A stretch of 53,901 bases of DNA from a candidate division WOR-3 bacterium (GCA_039802205.1 JBDRWD010000013.1:1-53901); one strand, 5' to 3'. Positions 1 through 8,782 are shown, counted from the first letter of the stretch. The notes: generated by a model not told the origin, from the letters alone. A program made the numbers and translations.

Positions 1-904
1 TATTATCAAATATCAATTTGGGCTCACCATTGTCCATAACCACGGCCTGGGTCCAGAAGACCAAATTGGAATCAAAGGGCTCGGGCCAGACCATATTGTA
101 AACCTGCTCTGATGACCAGTTTATGCCATCGGTTGTCGTGCGGTAGTAGATATTCAAGAGTGTATCATAGTAAAAGACATAGGCAATACCATTATTAATA
201 TCAAATCCCCAGTATCTACGATAATCAGGATTGATATAACCACCAGCCAGCTGGGTCGTGAGATTGCAATTATAGGTGCGATAGATAATTTTTCTATCAT
301 CAGAATAGTTTTCTATAGTAACCGCAATAAATAATATGTTTCCATTCGGAAATTGCTTACCGATATTCCACCAGGCTTTATTTATTCCTGGTCCGAGGTC
401 AACCGGTGGATCCCAATATGAAGACCACCGACCACCAGTTTCAAATATTCCTACCATTCTGGAATATGTTAGATAACCACAAGAAAGAGAGACATGAGGT
501 CCAGAACCTGCAATATCAAAACCTGAGGCAATGGCAGATGGATATATAAACCCACCAAATTGACCTGTGTATACGCCGATATCAGTTAATGAAAAAGAAA
601 AGAGGTTATCTGTTTGGGAAACATTCAAATATAAGCCGGTTCCAAATTCATGGCAAACAAATAATAGACTACCGACTAAAGCATTGTATGCCAGACATTC
701 ATGACTTTGTGTCCAAAGAGAGTAGGCGTAAACAGAGGAGTCAACAGGTGAAAAGGAATTTGAGTTAACTATCGGAGTGTGTGATAGATTGTAAGTTTTA
801 TGCTCTTGATTTAATAGCACTAGCTCAGGTGGATTAATAGGGATACTAATCGTCACTGCCCTACTAATTTGAATGAGAATAAGAAAGAAACAAATATTTC
901 TCAT
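1..904 (-). CDS. Partial exported protein with sialidase-like Asp-box (3' end outside window)
   Basis: An open frame of 301 codons runs off the left edge. It starts at ATG 902-904 behind a strong Shine-Dalgarno (AAGGAGGAG). The first 16 or so residues (MRNICFFLILIQISRA) form a Sec signal peptide, so the protein is exported. The body is rich in Tyr, Trp, Asn and Gly and looks like beta-sheet. Near residue 270 the string TTDDGINW fits the Asp-box (S/T-x-D-x-G-x-x-W) of sialidase-type beta-propellers. No catalytic residues can be assigned. It is divergent from the next gene. Function unknown; probably a surface or secreted beta-propeller protein. Confidence 0.7.
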   Translation of the reverse strand, partial: MRNICFFLILIQISRAVTISIPINPPELVLLNQEHKTYNLSHTPIVNSNSFSPVDSSVYAYSLWTQSHECLAYNALVGSLLFVCHEFGTGLYLNVSQTDNLFSFSLTDIGVYTGQFGGFIYPSAIASGFDIAGSGPHVSLSCGYLTYSRMVGIFETGGRWSSYWDPPVDLGPGINKAWWNIGKQFPNGNILFIAVTIENYSDDRKIIYRTYNCNLTTQLAGGYINPDYRRYWGFDINNGIAYVFYYDTLLNIYYRTTTDGINWSSEQVYNMVWPEPFDSNLVFWTQAVVMDNGEPKLIFDN

Positions 905-923
905 AACTCCTCCTTATTACACA

Positions 924-953
924 ATAATATTATACCCCCCAAAAAAAAGTCAA
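924..953 (-). promoter_or_regulatory. Possible promoter of the exported propeller gene
   Basis: On the minus strand TTGACT (948-953) and TATTAT (924-929) are 18 nt apart. A TATAAT overlaps this but would leave only 13 nt of spacing. A normal leader with Shine-Dalgarno follows. The spacing is poorer than at the other promoters here. Confidence 0.4.
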
Positions 954-990
954 GTGGTTGGATAATCTTTTTGAAATTAGCAGAAGCATA

Positions 991-1018
991 TTGACTTAAA
1001 GGTAAATATCAGTAATCT
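991..1018 (+). promoter_or_regulatory. Leaderless-type promoter of the G1P dehydrogenase gene
   Basis: TTGACT (991-996), 16 nt, TAATCT (1013-1018), then 6 nt to the ATG at 1025. There is no Shine-Dalgarno. The expected transcription start lies at or next to the start codon. Confidence 0.6.
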
Positions 1019-1024
1019 TAAAAA

Positions 1025-2113
1025 ATGACAAAGAAAATTAGATTGATGAATGATAAACGTAAATCTGTAAAAGTGCCAGAGTTCATTATTCAGGGACATA
1101 ATATCATTGACAGGATTTATGAAATCTTGCAAGAGCAGCATGTTCGTTTCAAAAAGATTCTTGTTTTATGTGACGAAAAAACATTTAAGATTGGCGGCAG
1201 AAGAATTGTCAAATTATTAAAAGAAAAAAATGTTTTGATTTCAAACAAGTTCATCAAAAAGAGCGATGAGGAGACTGTAAGATTGGTGGCAAATCTGATT
1301 AAAAGCCAAAAATTTGATTTAGTTATCGGTTTCGGAGGTGGTCGGGTTCTTGATGTCGCAAAAATTGCTGCAGGAAAGAACAGAATAAAATTTATAAGTA
1401 TACCGACAATTCTATCTAATGATGGCATTGCCTCACCGGTTTCAGTGATCCTAAATAAAAAAGGAATACCAGTGAGCCATCTGACCAATCCCCCTTACGG
1501 AATAATCATAGATTTTAACATAATAAAAAAAGCACCAATAAGGCATCTGCGGTCAGGAGTAGGCGATCTGATCTCCAATCTTTCCGCCGTATTTGATTGT
1601 CGGCTGGCGAAAAGAAAAAAGAGAGAAAAAATCGATAATAAAATCCTGAGACTGGCGGAAATCGGTGCGAAGAAATTGTTAAAACTAAAAACGAAAAATA
1701 TTAAGAGTCAGAAATTTCTTGAAGCACTTTGTGATGGTCTGCTCAAAAGCGGTCTGGCAATGTGCCTTGTTGGTTCATCAAGGCCCGCAAGCGGGAGTGA
1801 GCATAAGATCAGCCATGCAATGGACTATTTATTCCCGGGGCGTGATGCCCTTCATGGTGAACAGGTCGGAATTGCAACACTCTTTACCATGGCGCTCCAA
1901 AAGAACCCTTATTTAAAAGCGGCAAAAAGGTTATTAGAGAAGGTTAAATTTCCCCTAAGCCTGGCAGGGTTAAAGATTAAATCCAAAGATTTTCCAAAAA
2001 TTGTTTTATATGCCCAAAAAATCCGACCCGGACGTTATACAATTTTAGAAGACAAAAAGTTAACGAAAAAAAATTTAAATGTGGTATGCAAGTTTATGAA
2101 AATATTTAAATAA
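1025..2113 (+). CDS. egsA: sn-glycerol-1-phosphate dehydrogenase (EgsA/AraM family)
   Basis: Predicted to reduce dihydroxyacetone phosphate to sn-glycerol-1-phosphate with NAD(P)H in the cytoplasm; this is the glycerol stereoisomer used in archaeal ether lipids. At 362 residues it has family length. Seen: nucleotide-binding GGGRVLDVAK (from residue 104), SNDGIASP (131-138), SGVGDLISNL with likely metal ligand D181, SRPASGSEHKISH (252-264) with H260, and LHGEQVG with H277. These are the signature blocks of G1P dehydrogenases and separate it from glycerol dehydrogenase. Bacterial AraM is the main alternative name for the same reaction. The start follows a leaderless promoter. gpsA, for the opposite stereoisomer, lies 14 kb away. 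Confidence 0.88.
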   Translation: MTKKIRLMNDKRKSVKVPEFIIQGHNIIDRIYEILQEQHVRFKKILVLCDEKTFKIGGRRIVKLLKEKNVLISNKFIKKSDEETVRLVANLIKSQKFDLVIGFGGGRVLDVAKIAAGKNRIKFISIPTILSNDGIASPVSVILNKKGIPVSHLTNPPYGIIIDFNIIKKAPIRHLRSGVGDLISNLSAVFDCRLAKRKKREKIDNKILRLAEIGAKKLLKLKTKNIKSQKFLEALCDGLLKSGLAMCLVGSSRPASGSEHKISHAMDYLFPGRDALHGEQVGIATLFTMALQKNPYLKAAKRLLEKVKFPLSLAGLKIKSKDFPKIVLYAQKIRPGRYTILEDKKLTKKNLNVVCKFMKIFK

Positions 2114-2117
2114 CATC

Positions 2118-2145
2118 TTGACCACCTGAGTTTTATAATTATAAT
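2118..2145 (+). promoter_or_regulatory. Leaderless-type promoter of the DUF488 gene
   Basis: TTGACC (2118-2123), 16 nt, TATAAT (2140-2145), then 7 nt to the ATG at 2153. An overlapping TATAAT at 2134 would give only 10 nt of spacing. Confidence 0.65.
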
Positions 2146-2152
2146 AATTTAG

Positions 2153-2587
2153 ATGGGACGGACAATTTATACCCTTGGAACCGGCACACGGAATAGGAAA
2201 ATGTTTTTGCGATTGATAAAAAATAAAAACATCGATGTGGTGGTCGATGTCCGGCGATTTCCAACGAGTCGGTTTGAAGACTTTAAAAAAGAGAGACTCA
2301 CCCAGATTTTGATGAAGAACGGGATAGATTATTTTCATTTTGGGAATGAACTGGGAGGCTATCGGAAGGGAGGGTATGAAAATTACATGAAAACAAAAGA
2401 ATTTGAGGAGGGTTTCAAAAAACTTCTCAGTATGGTGAGCAATAAGAATGTCTGTATCATCTGTGCAGAAACTTTCCCCTGGAAGTGCCATCGGCGGTTC
2501 ATCGCCCAAAAGCTGATAGAACATGGCTATGAAGTCATTCATTTGATCGATGAAAAACGCACCTGGCAGCAGGACCCAAAAAAATAA
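2153..2587 (+). CDS. DUF488 family protein
   Basis: A 144-residue cytoplasmic protein of the DUF488 family, whose biochemical role is not established. Family marks are visible: TLGTGTRN near the N terminus, VVDVRRFPTSR (about 30-40), FGNELGGYRKGGYENYM (about 62-78) and the Cys-containing block ICAETFPWKCHRRFIA (about 102-117). The Cys/Trp/Arg pattern suggests a conserved active or binding site. It begins 7 nt after a -10 box, so the mRNA is probably leaderless, and it is followed after 14 nt by a DUF72 gene. DUF488 and DUF72 genes often lie together, so a shared pathway is likely but unknown. Confidence 0.85.
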   Translation: MGRTIYTLGTGTRNRKMFLRLIKNKNIDVVVDVRRFPTSRFEDFKKERLTQILMKNGIDYFHFGNELGGYRKGGYENYMKTKEFEEGFKKLLSMVSNKNVCIICAETFPWKCHRRFIAQKLIEHGYEVIHLIDEKRTWQQDPKK

Positions 2588-2601
2588 AAAGAATAGAGAA
2601 A

Positions 2602-3303
2602 ATGATTAAAATCGGTTGTTGCGGATTTCCAGTGGCGCGAGAAAGATACTACAAAAAATTTTCGGTTGTTGAAGTTCAGTCAACATTCTATGATTTTATC
2701 AATCCTGCGACATTAGAAAAATGGCGTGCCGAAGCACCAGAAGGTTTTGAATTTGTCCTAAAAGCATTCCAGTTTATCACCCACCCTGCAAATTCTCCCA
2801 CCTATAAGCGGGCAAAACATATTGGGAATCTGAGATTAGAAGAACTGGGTAATTTTCAGCCCACTAAAGCGGTTTTTAACTGTTATGAGTCACTAAAAGA
2901 ATATGCCGAAATTTTAAAAGCAAAAGTTATCATCTTCCAGTCACCCCCAAGTTTCCAACCGACAGAGGAGAATATAAAAAATATGGAAAAATTTTTTGGT
3001 AAGATAGATAGAAAAAATTTTATCCTGGGTTGGGAACCAAGAGGCAAATGGCAGTCTGCAGAGATTAAAAAAGTTTGTGAAAGGCTTAACCTTGTTGATG
3101 TGGTTGACCCGTTTGTAAGAGAAACTACCTACGGTAGAATTTTTTATTATCGATTGCATGGTGGCAAGGGTTACAAGCATAAATTTACTGACGACGAGCT
3201 TAAAGTGCTCGCAGAAAAAATTAAAGGAAAAATTGGTTATGTGATGTTTAATAATATAACAATGTTTGAAGATGCACAGAGATTTTCAGAGATGAGGAGG
3301 TGA
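2602..3303 (+). CDS. DUF72 family protein
   Basis: A 233-residue protein of the DUF72 (YecE-like) family, thought to have a TIM-barrel fold. Typical motifs are IKIGCCGFP at the N terminus, VVEVQSTFYDF (about 22-32), FEFVLKAFQFITH (about 49-61), the barrel strand IIFQSPPSF, ILGWEPRGKW, and the C-terminal YYRLHGGKGY and YVMFNN blocks. Function is unknown. It is co-oriented with the DUF488 gene 14 nt upstream and has no clear ribosome-binding site, so it is probably expressed from the same transcript. Confidence 0.85.
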   Translation: MIKIGCCGFPVARERYYKKFSVVEVQSTFYDFINPATLEKWRAEAPEGFEFVLKAFQFITHPANSPTYKRAKHIGNLRLEELGNFQPTKAVFNCYESLKEYAEILKAKVIIFQSPPSFQPTEENIKNMEKFFGKIDRKNFILGWEPRGKWQSAEIKKVCERLNLVDVVDPFVRETTYGRIFYYRLHGGKGYKHKFTDDELKVLAEKIKGKIGYVMFNNITMFEDAQRFSEMRR

Positions 3304-3705
3304 TTTATTTTCTCTCCCGATATGGAAAAAAGCGGAATACAAGCCAGGAATAATCAGATTTGTAGAGATTTGTAATGTGGATTCAGTTGATAAATTGCCT
3401 AAAAAAGCGGATAAAAATAATTGACGAGACCAAAGAGAAATTGATTATAAAGAAACACAGATCGGTTTCAATCATGCAAAATTATGTTTGTAAAGTTAAT
3501 TTTGGCTGAAATCACCATAGAAACACTATTTTATTCGTGAAAACTTTCAGACAATCTAAACAATTGTCGAACCAATAAGATTAATGGTTAGAAAGGACTA
3601 TTTTGAAAAAGTAAAAGAAATTCTGCATGATATTGACTTTACTACCAGATCAGAAGAAAAAGGTGCACACCATATCACTTTTGCATAATAATCATCATAA
3701 TTCTA
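3304..3705 (+). other. 402-nt region without an intact gene
   Basis: Between the DUF72 gene and the next promoter the sequence is AT-rich with stops in all frames. The only coding-like stretch is the short frame at 3584-3688, listed separately. No terminator with a clear stem and T-run was recognised. Confidence 0.6.
3584..3688 (+). pseudogene. Possible 5' remnant of a small gene (34 codons)
   Basis: An ATG-started frame encodes MVRKDYFEKVKEILHDIDF and continues to about residue 34 before a TAA. The charged amphipathic start looks like the N terminus of a real small protein, but the frame stops early and nothing matching continues downstream. It may be a decayed gene or a chance frame. Confidence 0.25.
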
Positions 3706-3734
3706 TTGACTTACTTATAATTTTTTTTTACAAT
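3706..3734 (+). promoter_or_regulatory. Promoter of the DUF763 gene
   Basis: TTGACT (3706-3711), 17 nt that include a T-run, TACAAT (3729-3734), then 9 nt to the ATG at 3744. It lies inside the longer frame that opens at 3627 and argues against that upstream start. Confidence 0.55.
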
Positions 3735-3743
3735 TGCATTACC

Positions 3744-4928
3744 ATGCGCACCGGCATTGCTGATTTACCATTGCATTATGGTAGGGCACCGAAATGGCTA
3801 TTTGAGAAGATGGCCCGGTTATCAAGAGCAATCATCGAGGCAATAGTCATTGAATATGGACCAGAAGAATTTTTAAAACGCATTTCTGATCCCTACTGGT
3901 TTCAGGCCTTCGGAGCTGTCTTGGGATTTGATTGGCATTCATCTGGTGTTACGACTACGGTTTGCGGGGCGATGAAAGAAGGGACAAAGGATATTGCTTT
4001 TGAGTTGGGTTTATTTTTTTGCGGCGGTAAAGGCGGAACTTCACGAAAAACGCCGGAAGAGATTGAGAAGATTTGCTTGAAGTTAGGCAAAGATCCGAAA
4101 AATTTAATATACGCGTCCAAGATGTCCGCCAAGGTTGATAATACCTGTGTCCAGGATGGCTACAATCTTTATCACCACATGCTAATTTTTACTAAGAATT
4201 TAAAATGGGCAGTGATTCAACAGGGTATGTCAATCAGCCGTTCCCAGGTAGATGTTAGCTCTCAGAAAGACGGTTTGTTCTCCACGATTATAAACACTAT
4301 TCCCAAGGGCGAAAAACATCCACCTCCTTGCATTCCTCAGAAAAAAGCAAGGGTTAGAAATAAAAAGGGGACTGCCCGGCGTTATCACTGGCTCTCCTTG
4401 TGCCTTAATTCTTTCGTCTGTGAACCTCATAAGGCGGTTTGCTGTGATATCATCCAGCCCTGCCTGAATATGGTCGCTGCGGAAAGCGAGGCATCAAGAA
4501 GAACCATAACACTGCTTTCAAAAGAAAAGCCAGAGAAGATCTTAAAGGAAACGGAGTTGATTTTGAGGATGCCTGCCCGCCACCCGGTGTTGGCAATTGA
4601 CATTGACCCCCGATATTTTTATAAAATTCTTTTGAAGACCTATGAGTATGCCCCGAAAGATTTTGAAGATCTTTTATTGATTGAAGGTATCGGACCCAAG
4701 ACCCTACGTGCTCTGGCACTGATCGGTGAGTTAATCTATGGAGTGACCCCATCATTCCGGGACCCAGCGAGATATTCCTTTGCCCATGGGGGAAAGGATG
4801 GTCATCCCTATCCTGTGGATCGCGAAGTCTACAATCAATCCATAAGCATTCTGGAGTCAGCGATAAAAAAGGCAAAGCTCGGTGCAAATGATAAATTAAA
4901 GGCTCTGAAAAAATTGTCATTCATTTAA
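3744..4928 (+). CDS. DUF763 family protein with helix-hairpin-helix motif
   Basis: The frame is open from 3627, but the family's N terminus (MRTGIADLPLHYGRAP) begins at ATG 3744, just behind a promoter, giving 394 residues. DUF763 is common in archaea and thermophilic bacteria and has no assigned function. Visible blocks are FFCGGKGGTSRKTP, ASKMSAKVDNTCVQDGYNLYHH, RMPARHPV and SFAHGGKDGHPYPVDR. Near the C terminus LLIEGIGPKTLRALALIG is a good helix-hairpin-helix motif, suggesting non-specific DNA contact. A nucleic-acid-related role is inference only. It stands alone, with promoters on both sides. Confidence 0.87.
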   Translation: MRTGIADLPLHYGRAPKWLFEKMARLSRAIIEAIVIEYGPEEFLKRISDPYWFQAFGAVLGFDWHSSGVTTTVCGAMKEGTKDIAFELGLFFCGGKGGTSRKTPEEIEKICLKLGKDPKNLIYASKMSAKVDNTCVQDGYNLYHHMLIFTKNLKWAVIQQGMSISRSQVDVSSQKDGLFSTIINTIPKGEKHPPPCIPQKKARVRNKKGTARRYHWLSLCLNSFVCEPHKAVCCDIIQPCLNMVAAESEASRRTITLLSKEKPEKILKETELILRMPARHPVLAIDIDPRYFYKILLKTYEYAPKDFEDLLLIEGIGPKTLRALALIGELIYGVTPSFRDPARYSFAHGGKDGHPYPVDREVYNQSISILESAIKKAKLGANDKLKALKKLSFI

Positions 4929-5006
4929 AGAAGTTGGGTATCGTAAACCACGGCGGTCTACATCCACGTTTGGACGGAAAAAGGTCGCCAATTGGTAAAT
5001 TTCTGA

Positions 5007-5035
5007 TTGACAGTATTTGATTTCTATTTTATAAT
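5007..5035 (+). promoter_or_regulatory. Leaderless-type promoter of the exported amidotransferase
   Basis: TTGACA (5007-5012), 17 nt, TATAAT (5030-5035), then 6 nt to a GTG start at 5042. Near-consensus match. Confidence 0.7.
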
Positions 5036-5041
5036 GAGAAG

Positions 5042-6244
5042 GTGAAAAATAGAAAGATTTATTTCATCAAGCTTTTATGCTTCCTATTTGGGGCATCGGG
5101 AATGTTTATTGCCTGTTCCCTAAAGAGCGAGCACGAATGTCGTTTCTGGGGAGTTATTTTTTCTGAAAAAACTCCAACAATAGTCAGTATTATATCCAAT
5201 CACCTTGATTCATTATGCAAACTCGGTGCCTTCAATCCTGATGGCTGGGGTATGGGTTATTATATTGAATCTGCCACGGATACTTTGCTACCGGTGATCC
5301 GGCGCGGTGAACCAGCGGCACCTACTGATCCGCGATATATCCTGGATAAACTGGAATTGCTGAGAAATGTGAAAAATTCAGCAATTGCCCATGTACGAAA
5401 GCGTTCAAGTGGTCCGATCGTAGGGATACCTGATCCTCATCCTTTTAGAAGGAGGTGTATCAACCGGAAATTTGATATGCTCTTTGCTCATAATGGGACA
5501 ATAAGTGTAGATGTTTTACTTAAATTGATAACCGATATCAATTCATCTTATCTTGATCAGAATCCTCCAGATTACATCCCCAATTATCTTGATTCCGACC
5601 TTTATTCCATTCTCCTAGTGGAAGTCATGGATGAGTATCCCGATTTACCAGTTGAAGAATGCATAAAATTAGCCGTTACCAAACTGGATTCTGCCCTGGG
5701 TCTGAGTAAAGGACAATTGAATTTTGTCATGGCCAGTGGAACGAGTCTCTGGGGTCTTAATTTTACCCGGGATGCACCCAGAGCCATTACTCTCTATTAT
5801 TATCCAAATTCCGTGATCTCGGATTTTTGGATTGTTGCCTCTCAGCCTTTAGATACCTTAAACGCCGAATGGATAGAAATTCCTAATCGCACCCTTGCCT
5901 GTTTTAATCCTGGTGAACCAGTTCGTTACATCCCAATTAGTGAACATGGAGATTGGGTAAGCAGTCACTTTAGAAAAGAAGATCTGATCCAACCCAACCC
6001 ATTTTTGACGAGTGCCAACATCAAATATACGGTCACAAGACCAGGAATTGTGAAAATCAATATCTATGACGGGACCGGAAGATTTATAAAAAATCTGCTT
6101 AATGAATTCAAAATGTGCGGGGAATACGAGGCGTTCTGGGATGGATGTGACGCAGAAAAAAATCATCTGCCCAGTGGATCATATTTTTGCCATATCCAAA
6201 ATGAAGAATCGCTCAAGGTTTTAAAAGTGATTTTACTCCGCTAA
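5042..6244 (+). CDS. Exported class II glutamine amidotransferase-like protein with FlgD-like C-terminal domain
   Basis: A 400-residue protein starting at GTG, 6 nt after a -10 box. Residues 1-24 form a hydrophobic signal sequence ending FIAC (C25, a weak lipobox). At 33-37 CRFWG matches the start of class II (Ntn) glutamine amidotransferases, with C33 as candidate nucleophile. NPDGWGMGYY, AIAHVRKRSSGP and FAHNGTI follow in the order found in YafJ/EgtC-like amidotransferases. The last 75 or so residues (TVTRPGIVKINIYDGTGR through LPSGSYFCHI) form a FlgD/secretion-type immunoglobulin-like domain. An exported Ntn hydrolase is unusual; its substrate is unknown. C33 becomes N-terminal only if cleavage removes the preceding 32 residues. 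Confidence 0.8.
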   Translation: MKNRKIYFIKLLCFLFGASGMFIACSLKSEHECRFWGVIFSEKTPTIVSIISNHLDSLCKLGAFNPDGWGMGYYIESATDTLLPVIRRGEPAAPTDPRYILDKLELLRNVKNSAIAHVRKRSSGPIVGIPDPHPFRRRCINRKFDMLFAHNGTISVDVLLKLITDINSSYLDQNPPDYIPNYLDSDLYSILLVEVMDEYPDLPVEECIKLAVTKLDSALGLSKGQLNFVMASGTSLWGLNFTRDAPRAITLYYYPNSVISDFWIVASQPLDTLNAEWIEIPNRTLACFNPGEPVRYIPISEHGDWVSSHFRKEDLIQPNPFLTSANIKYTVTRPGIVKINIYDGTGRFIKNLLNEFKMCGEYEAFWDGCDAEKNHLPSGSYFCHIQNEESLKVLKVILLR

Positions 6245-6255
6245 AGAGTTTTTTA

Positions 6256-6283
6256 TTGAAAATGGATTTTTTTTGGATATAAT
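6256..6283 (+). promoter_or_regulatory. Promoter of purB
   Basis: TTGAAA (6256-6261), 16 nt, TATAAT (6278-6283), then 9 nt to the ATG at 6293. No Shine-Dalgarno is present. Confidence 0.6.
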
Positions 6284-6292
6284 TGAGTTTAT

Positions 6293-7558
6293 ATGATTAA
6301 GCGTTACGAGACCGAAGAGCTCAGAAAGATTTTTAGTGAAGAACATAAGATGGAGGTATGGGTCCAGGTTGAAAAAGCAGTTGCCGAGATCCAGGAAGAA
6401 CTCAGAGTAATCCCCAGGGGATTGAGTAAGAAATTGAGAGGGATAAAGATCGACCCAGAACGGGTTGCCGAGATAGAGAAGATCACTAATCACGATGTCA
6501 TTGCCTTTCTGGAAGCAGTGAGGGAAAAGATTGGGAAAGAGGGACGATGGGTCCATTTTGGTATGACTTCTTATGATCTGGTGGATACGGCGTGGGGTAT
6601 GATTTTAAAGGAGGCTTTAAAGGTCGTCCTTAAGGATGTTGGGAAGCTATTGCAGATTTTAAAACGCCTCGCATCAAAATACCGACGTACTCCGCAGATG
6701 GGGAGAACTCATGGTGTATTTGCCCAGCCGATTACTTTTGGATACAAAATAAAATCCTGGTATCAGGAAATTTTGCGGGCACAAAGCCGTCTCAAACAGG
6801 CTTTAAATGAGATCGCTTTTGGTAAACTCTCCGGTGCAGTGGGTGCTTATACAATCTTATCACCCGACATTGAAAAGAAGGTGATGAGAAGATTAGGGCT
6901 GAAGCCCGAGCCCGTTTCTACGCAGGTAATACCCCGTGATCGACACGCCTATTTGGTGGCGACCCTTGTTCTCTATGGATGTGCATTGGAAAGGATTGCT
7001 ACAGAGATTAGAAATCTTTCACGCTCCGAAATCGGTGAGGTATCAGAACCTTTTACCAAGGGCCAGAAAGGTTCTTCGGCAATGCCCCATAAGCAAAATC
7101 CCATCACTTGCGAACGGGTATGCGGGTTGGTGAAGGTATTGAGGGGCTATCTCATTCCGGCCCTGGAAAATATCAATCTTTGGCATGAACGGGATCTGAC
7201 TAATTCTTCAGGAGAACGGGTGATTATTCCCGATGCCTTTCATCTTGTCCATTATTGCACAAAAAAGATGATCTGGGTTTTAAAGAACTTGAAAGTTTTT
7301 CCAGAGAGGATGATGGAGAATATAACCAATAGTTTGGGTCTTTATGCCTCACAGAATTTGATGAATCGATTGATTGAGAAAGGAATGAGCCGGAAGGAAG
7401 CTTACGACCTCGTGCAGGCACTTTCTTTCTCGGCAATAGCGAATAAAAGGCATCTAAAGGACGTTGCCGGAGATAATGCGCGAGTGAAAAAATATCTTGA
7501 GGATGGGGAATTGAATAGGATTTTTGATCTGAACTGGTTTTTGAGAAATATTCTGTGA
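6293..7558 (+). CDS. purB: Adenylosuccinate lyase
   Basis: PurB splits adenylosuccinate to AMP and fumarate, and SAICAR to AICAR and fumarate, in purine synthesis. The 421-residue protein is near usual length. Seen: N-terminal RYETEELRKIFSEE, the VHFGMTSYDLVDTA block (about 83-96), RTHGVFAQP (about 139-147) with the catalytic His region, and the fumarase/aspartase signature GSSAMPHKQNP (about 261-271) carrying the mobile catalytic serine loop. No Shine-Dalgarno; a -10 box sits 9 nt before ATG. purQ lies 16 kb away, so purine genes are scattered. Confidence 0.95.
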   Translation: MIKRYETEELRKIFSEEHKMEVWVQVEKAVAEIQEELRVIPRGLSKKLRGIKIDPERVAEIEKITNHDVIAFLEAVREKIGKEGRWVHFGMTSYDLVDTAWGMILKEALKVVLKDVGKLLQILKRLASKYRRTPQMGRTHGVFAQPITFGYKIKSWYQEILRAQSRLKQALNEIAFGKLSGAVGAYTILSPDIEKKVMRRLGLKPEPVSTQVIPRDRHAYLVATLVLYGCALERIATEIRNLSRSEIGEVSEPFTKGQKGSSAMPHKQNPITCERVCGLVKVLRGYLIPALENINLWHERDLTNSSGERVIIPDAFHLVHYCTKKMIWVLKNLKVFPERMMENITNSLGLYASQNLMNRLIEKGMSRKEAYDLVQALSFSAIANKRHLKDVAGDNARVKKYLEDGELNRIFDLNWFLRNIL

Positions 7559-7560
7559 TA

Positions 7561-7588
7561 TTGACTTTAAAAATAATTTAATTATAAT
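7561..7588 (+). promoter_or_regulatory. Leaderless-type promoter of spt
   Basis: TTGACT (7561-7566), 16 nt, TATAAT (7583-7588), then 6 nt (CGAAAA) to the ATG at 7595. Confidence 0.7.
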
Positions 7589-7594
7589 CGAAAA

Positions 7595-8782
7595 ATGGAT
7601 ATCTTTAAGAAATGCCAGGCAACGGTTAAGGCGGTAGAAAGGGCAAAAGATATCAATATTTATCCTTATTTTACACCGATAGAATCTGCTCAAGACCATC
7701 GGGTGATTATAAACGGCCGCGAGTATATAATGATTGGTTCCAATGGCTATTTAGGTCTGGCAGCAGATGAAAGATTAAAAAAGGCGGCGATTGAGGCGGT
7801 GCAAAAATATGGTTCCACCTGCTCTGGTTCGAGATTTTTGAATGGCACCCTTGATATCCATGTTCGACTGGAGAGAGAACTCGCGGAGTTTTTTGAAAAA
7901 GACGAGGCAATCGTATTTTCAACTGGTTTTCAAACAAATCTGGGAATAATCTCGGCGCTTGCGGGCAAAGATGATGTCGTAATCATCGACCGGCAAGACC
8001 ATGCTTCAATAATCGACGGTTGCCGACTCTCTTTTGCAGAAATAAAGAAATTCAAACACAATGATATGGGAGATTTGGAACGGATACTGAAATCAATACC
8101 CCACAATAAAGGCAAGTTGATTGTGGTGGATGGTGTCTTCAGTATGGAGGGGGATGTAATTAATCTGCCGGAAGTTGTTAGATTGAAGGAAAAATACAAC
8201 GCCCGATTGCTCGTTGATGACGCCCATGGCATTGGTGTTTTAGGGAAAAGGGGGCGGGGTGTTTGTGAGCATTTTGATTTGTTGAACAAGGTGGATATTA
8301 TAATGGGAACTTTTAGTAAGTCCTTCGCTTCGCTGGGTGGTTTTGTAGTTGCCGAAAAGGATGTGATCACGCATATCCGCCATACCGCCCGGGCCCTGAT
8401 TTTTTCGGCGAGTATGACACCGGCTTCTGTGGCCAGCGCCTTAAAATCCTTAGAGATAATAAAAAGTGAACCAGAACGTCGGGAAAGACTCTGGAAGGTA
8501 ACAGAAAGGGTGCGGAAGGGATTCAAAGATATAGGCCTGGATACCGGAAATAGTACGACCCCGGTGATTCCGGTGATCATCGGGGAGGATGAAAAATGTT
8601 TTGCCTTTTGGAAAATGCTCTTTGATAATGGAGTATTTGCCAATCCGGTGATTTCTCCGGCAACACCACCGGGCCGAGCACTCATCCGGACGAGTTATAT
8701 GGCTACCCACACTGATGAAGATATTGATATTGTGCTTGATGTCTTTGCCCGCTGTGCCAAGGAGTTTGGTTTAGTAAAGTGA
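7595..8782 (+). CDS. spt: Serine palmitoyltransferase-like alpha-oxoamine synthase
   Basis: A PLP-dependent enzyme of the alpha-oxoamine synthase family (395 residues). Within the family it resembles Bacteroidetes serine palmitoyltransferase, which condenses serine with an acyl thioester to 3-keto-sphinganine. Features: YPYFTPIES near residue 25, MIGSNGYLGL, SGSRFLNGTLDIHVRLE (about 76-92), DHASIIDG, KHNDMGDLE, VDGVFSMEGD, VDDAHGIGVLG, and the PLP-lysine block GTFSKSFASLGGF. GTFSKS is typical of SPT; KBL and AONS usually have GTLGKA. The stop overlaps the next gene (GTGA), so the two are translationally coupled. 8-Amino-7-oxononanoate synthase is the main alternative, but no biotin genes are near. 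Confidence 0.82.
   Translation: MDIFKKCQATVKAVERAKDINIYPYFTPIESAQDHRVIINGREYIMIGSNGYLGLAADERLKKAAIEAVQKYGSTCSGSRFLNGTLDIHVRLERELAEFFEKDEAIVFSTGFQTNLGIISALAGKDDVVIIDRQDHASIIDGCRLSFAEIKKFKHNDMGDLERILKSIPHNKGKLIVVDGVFSMEGDVINLPEVVRLKEKYNARLLVDDAHGIGVLGKRGRGVCEHFDLLNKVDIIMGTFSKSFASLGGFVVAEKDVITHIRHTARALIFSASMTPASVASALKSLEIIKSEPERRERLWKVTERVRKGFKDIGLDTGNSTTPVIPVIIGEDEKCFAFWKMLFDNGVFANPVISPATPPGRALIRTSYMATHTDEDIDIVLDVFARCAKEFGLVK

Noticed and set aside
1117-1488. Minus-strand frame inside the G1P dehydrogenase gene
   Set aside because: Antisense shadow of a gene with full family motifs; no ribosome site or recognisable product.
4929-5006. Short frame after the DUF763 gene reading IVNHGGLHPRLDGKR and on to a TGA
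   Set aside because: Looks protein-like but lacks a start codon and upstream continuation; DUF763 already ends at family length, so a frameshift is not needed.
7930-8685. 251-codon antisense frame inside spt
   Set aside because: Long but opposite to an unambiguous PLP-enzyme gene; composition reflects complementary codons.
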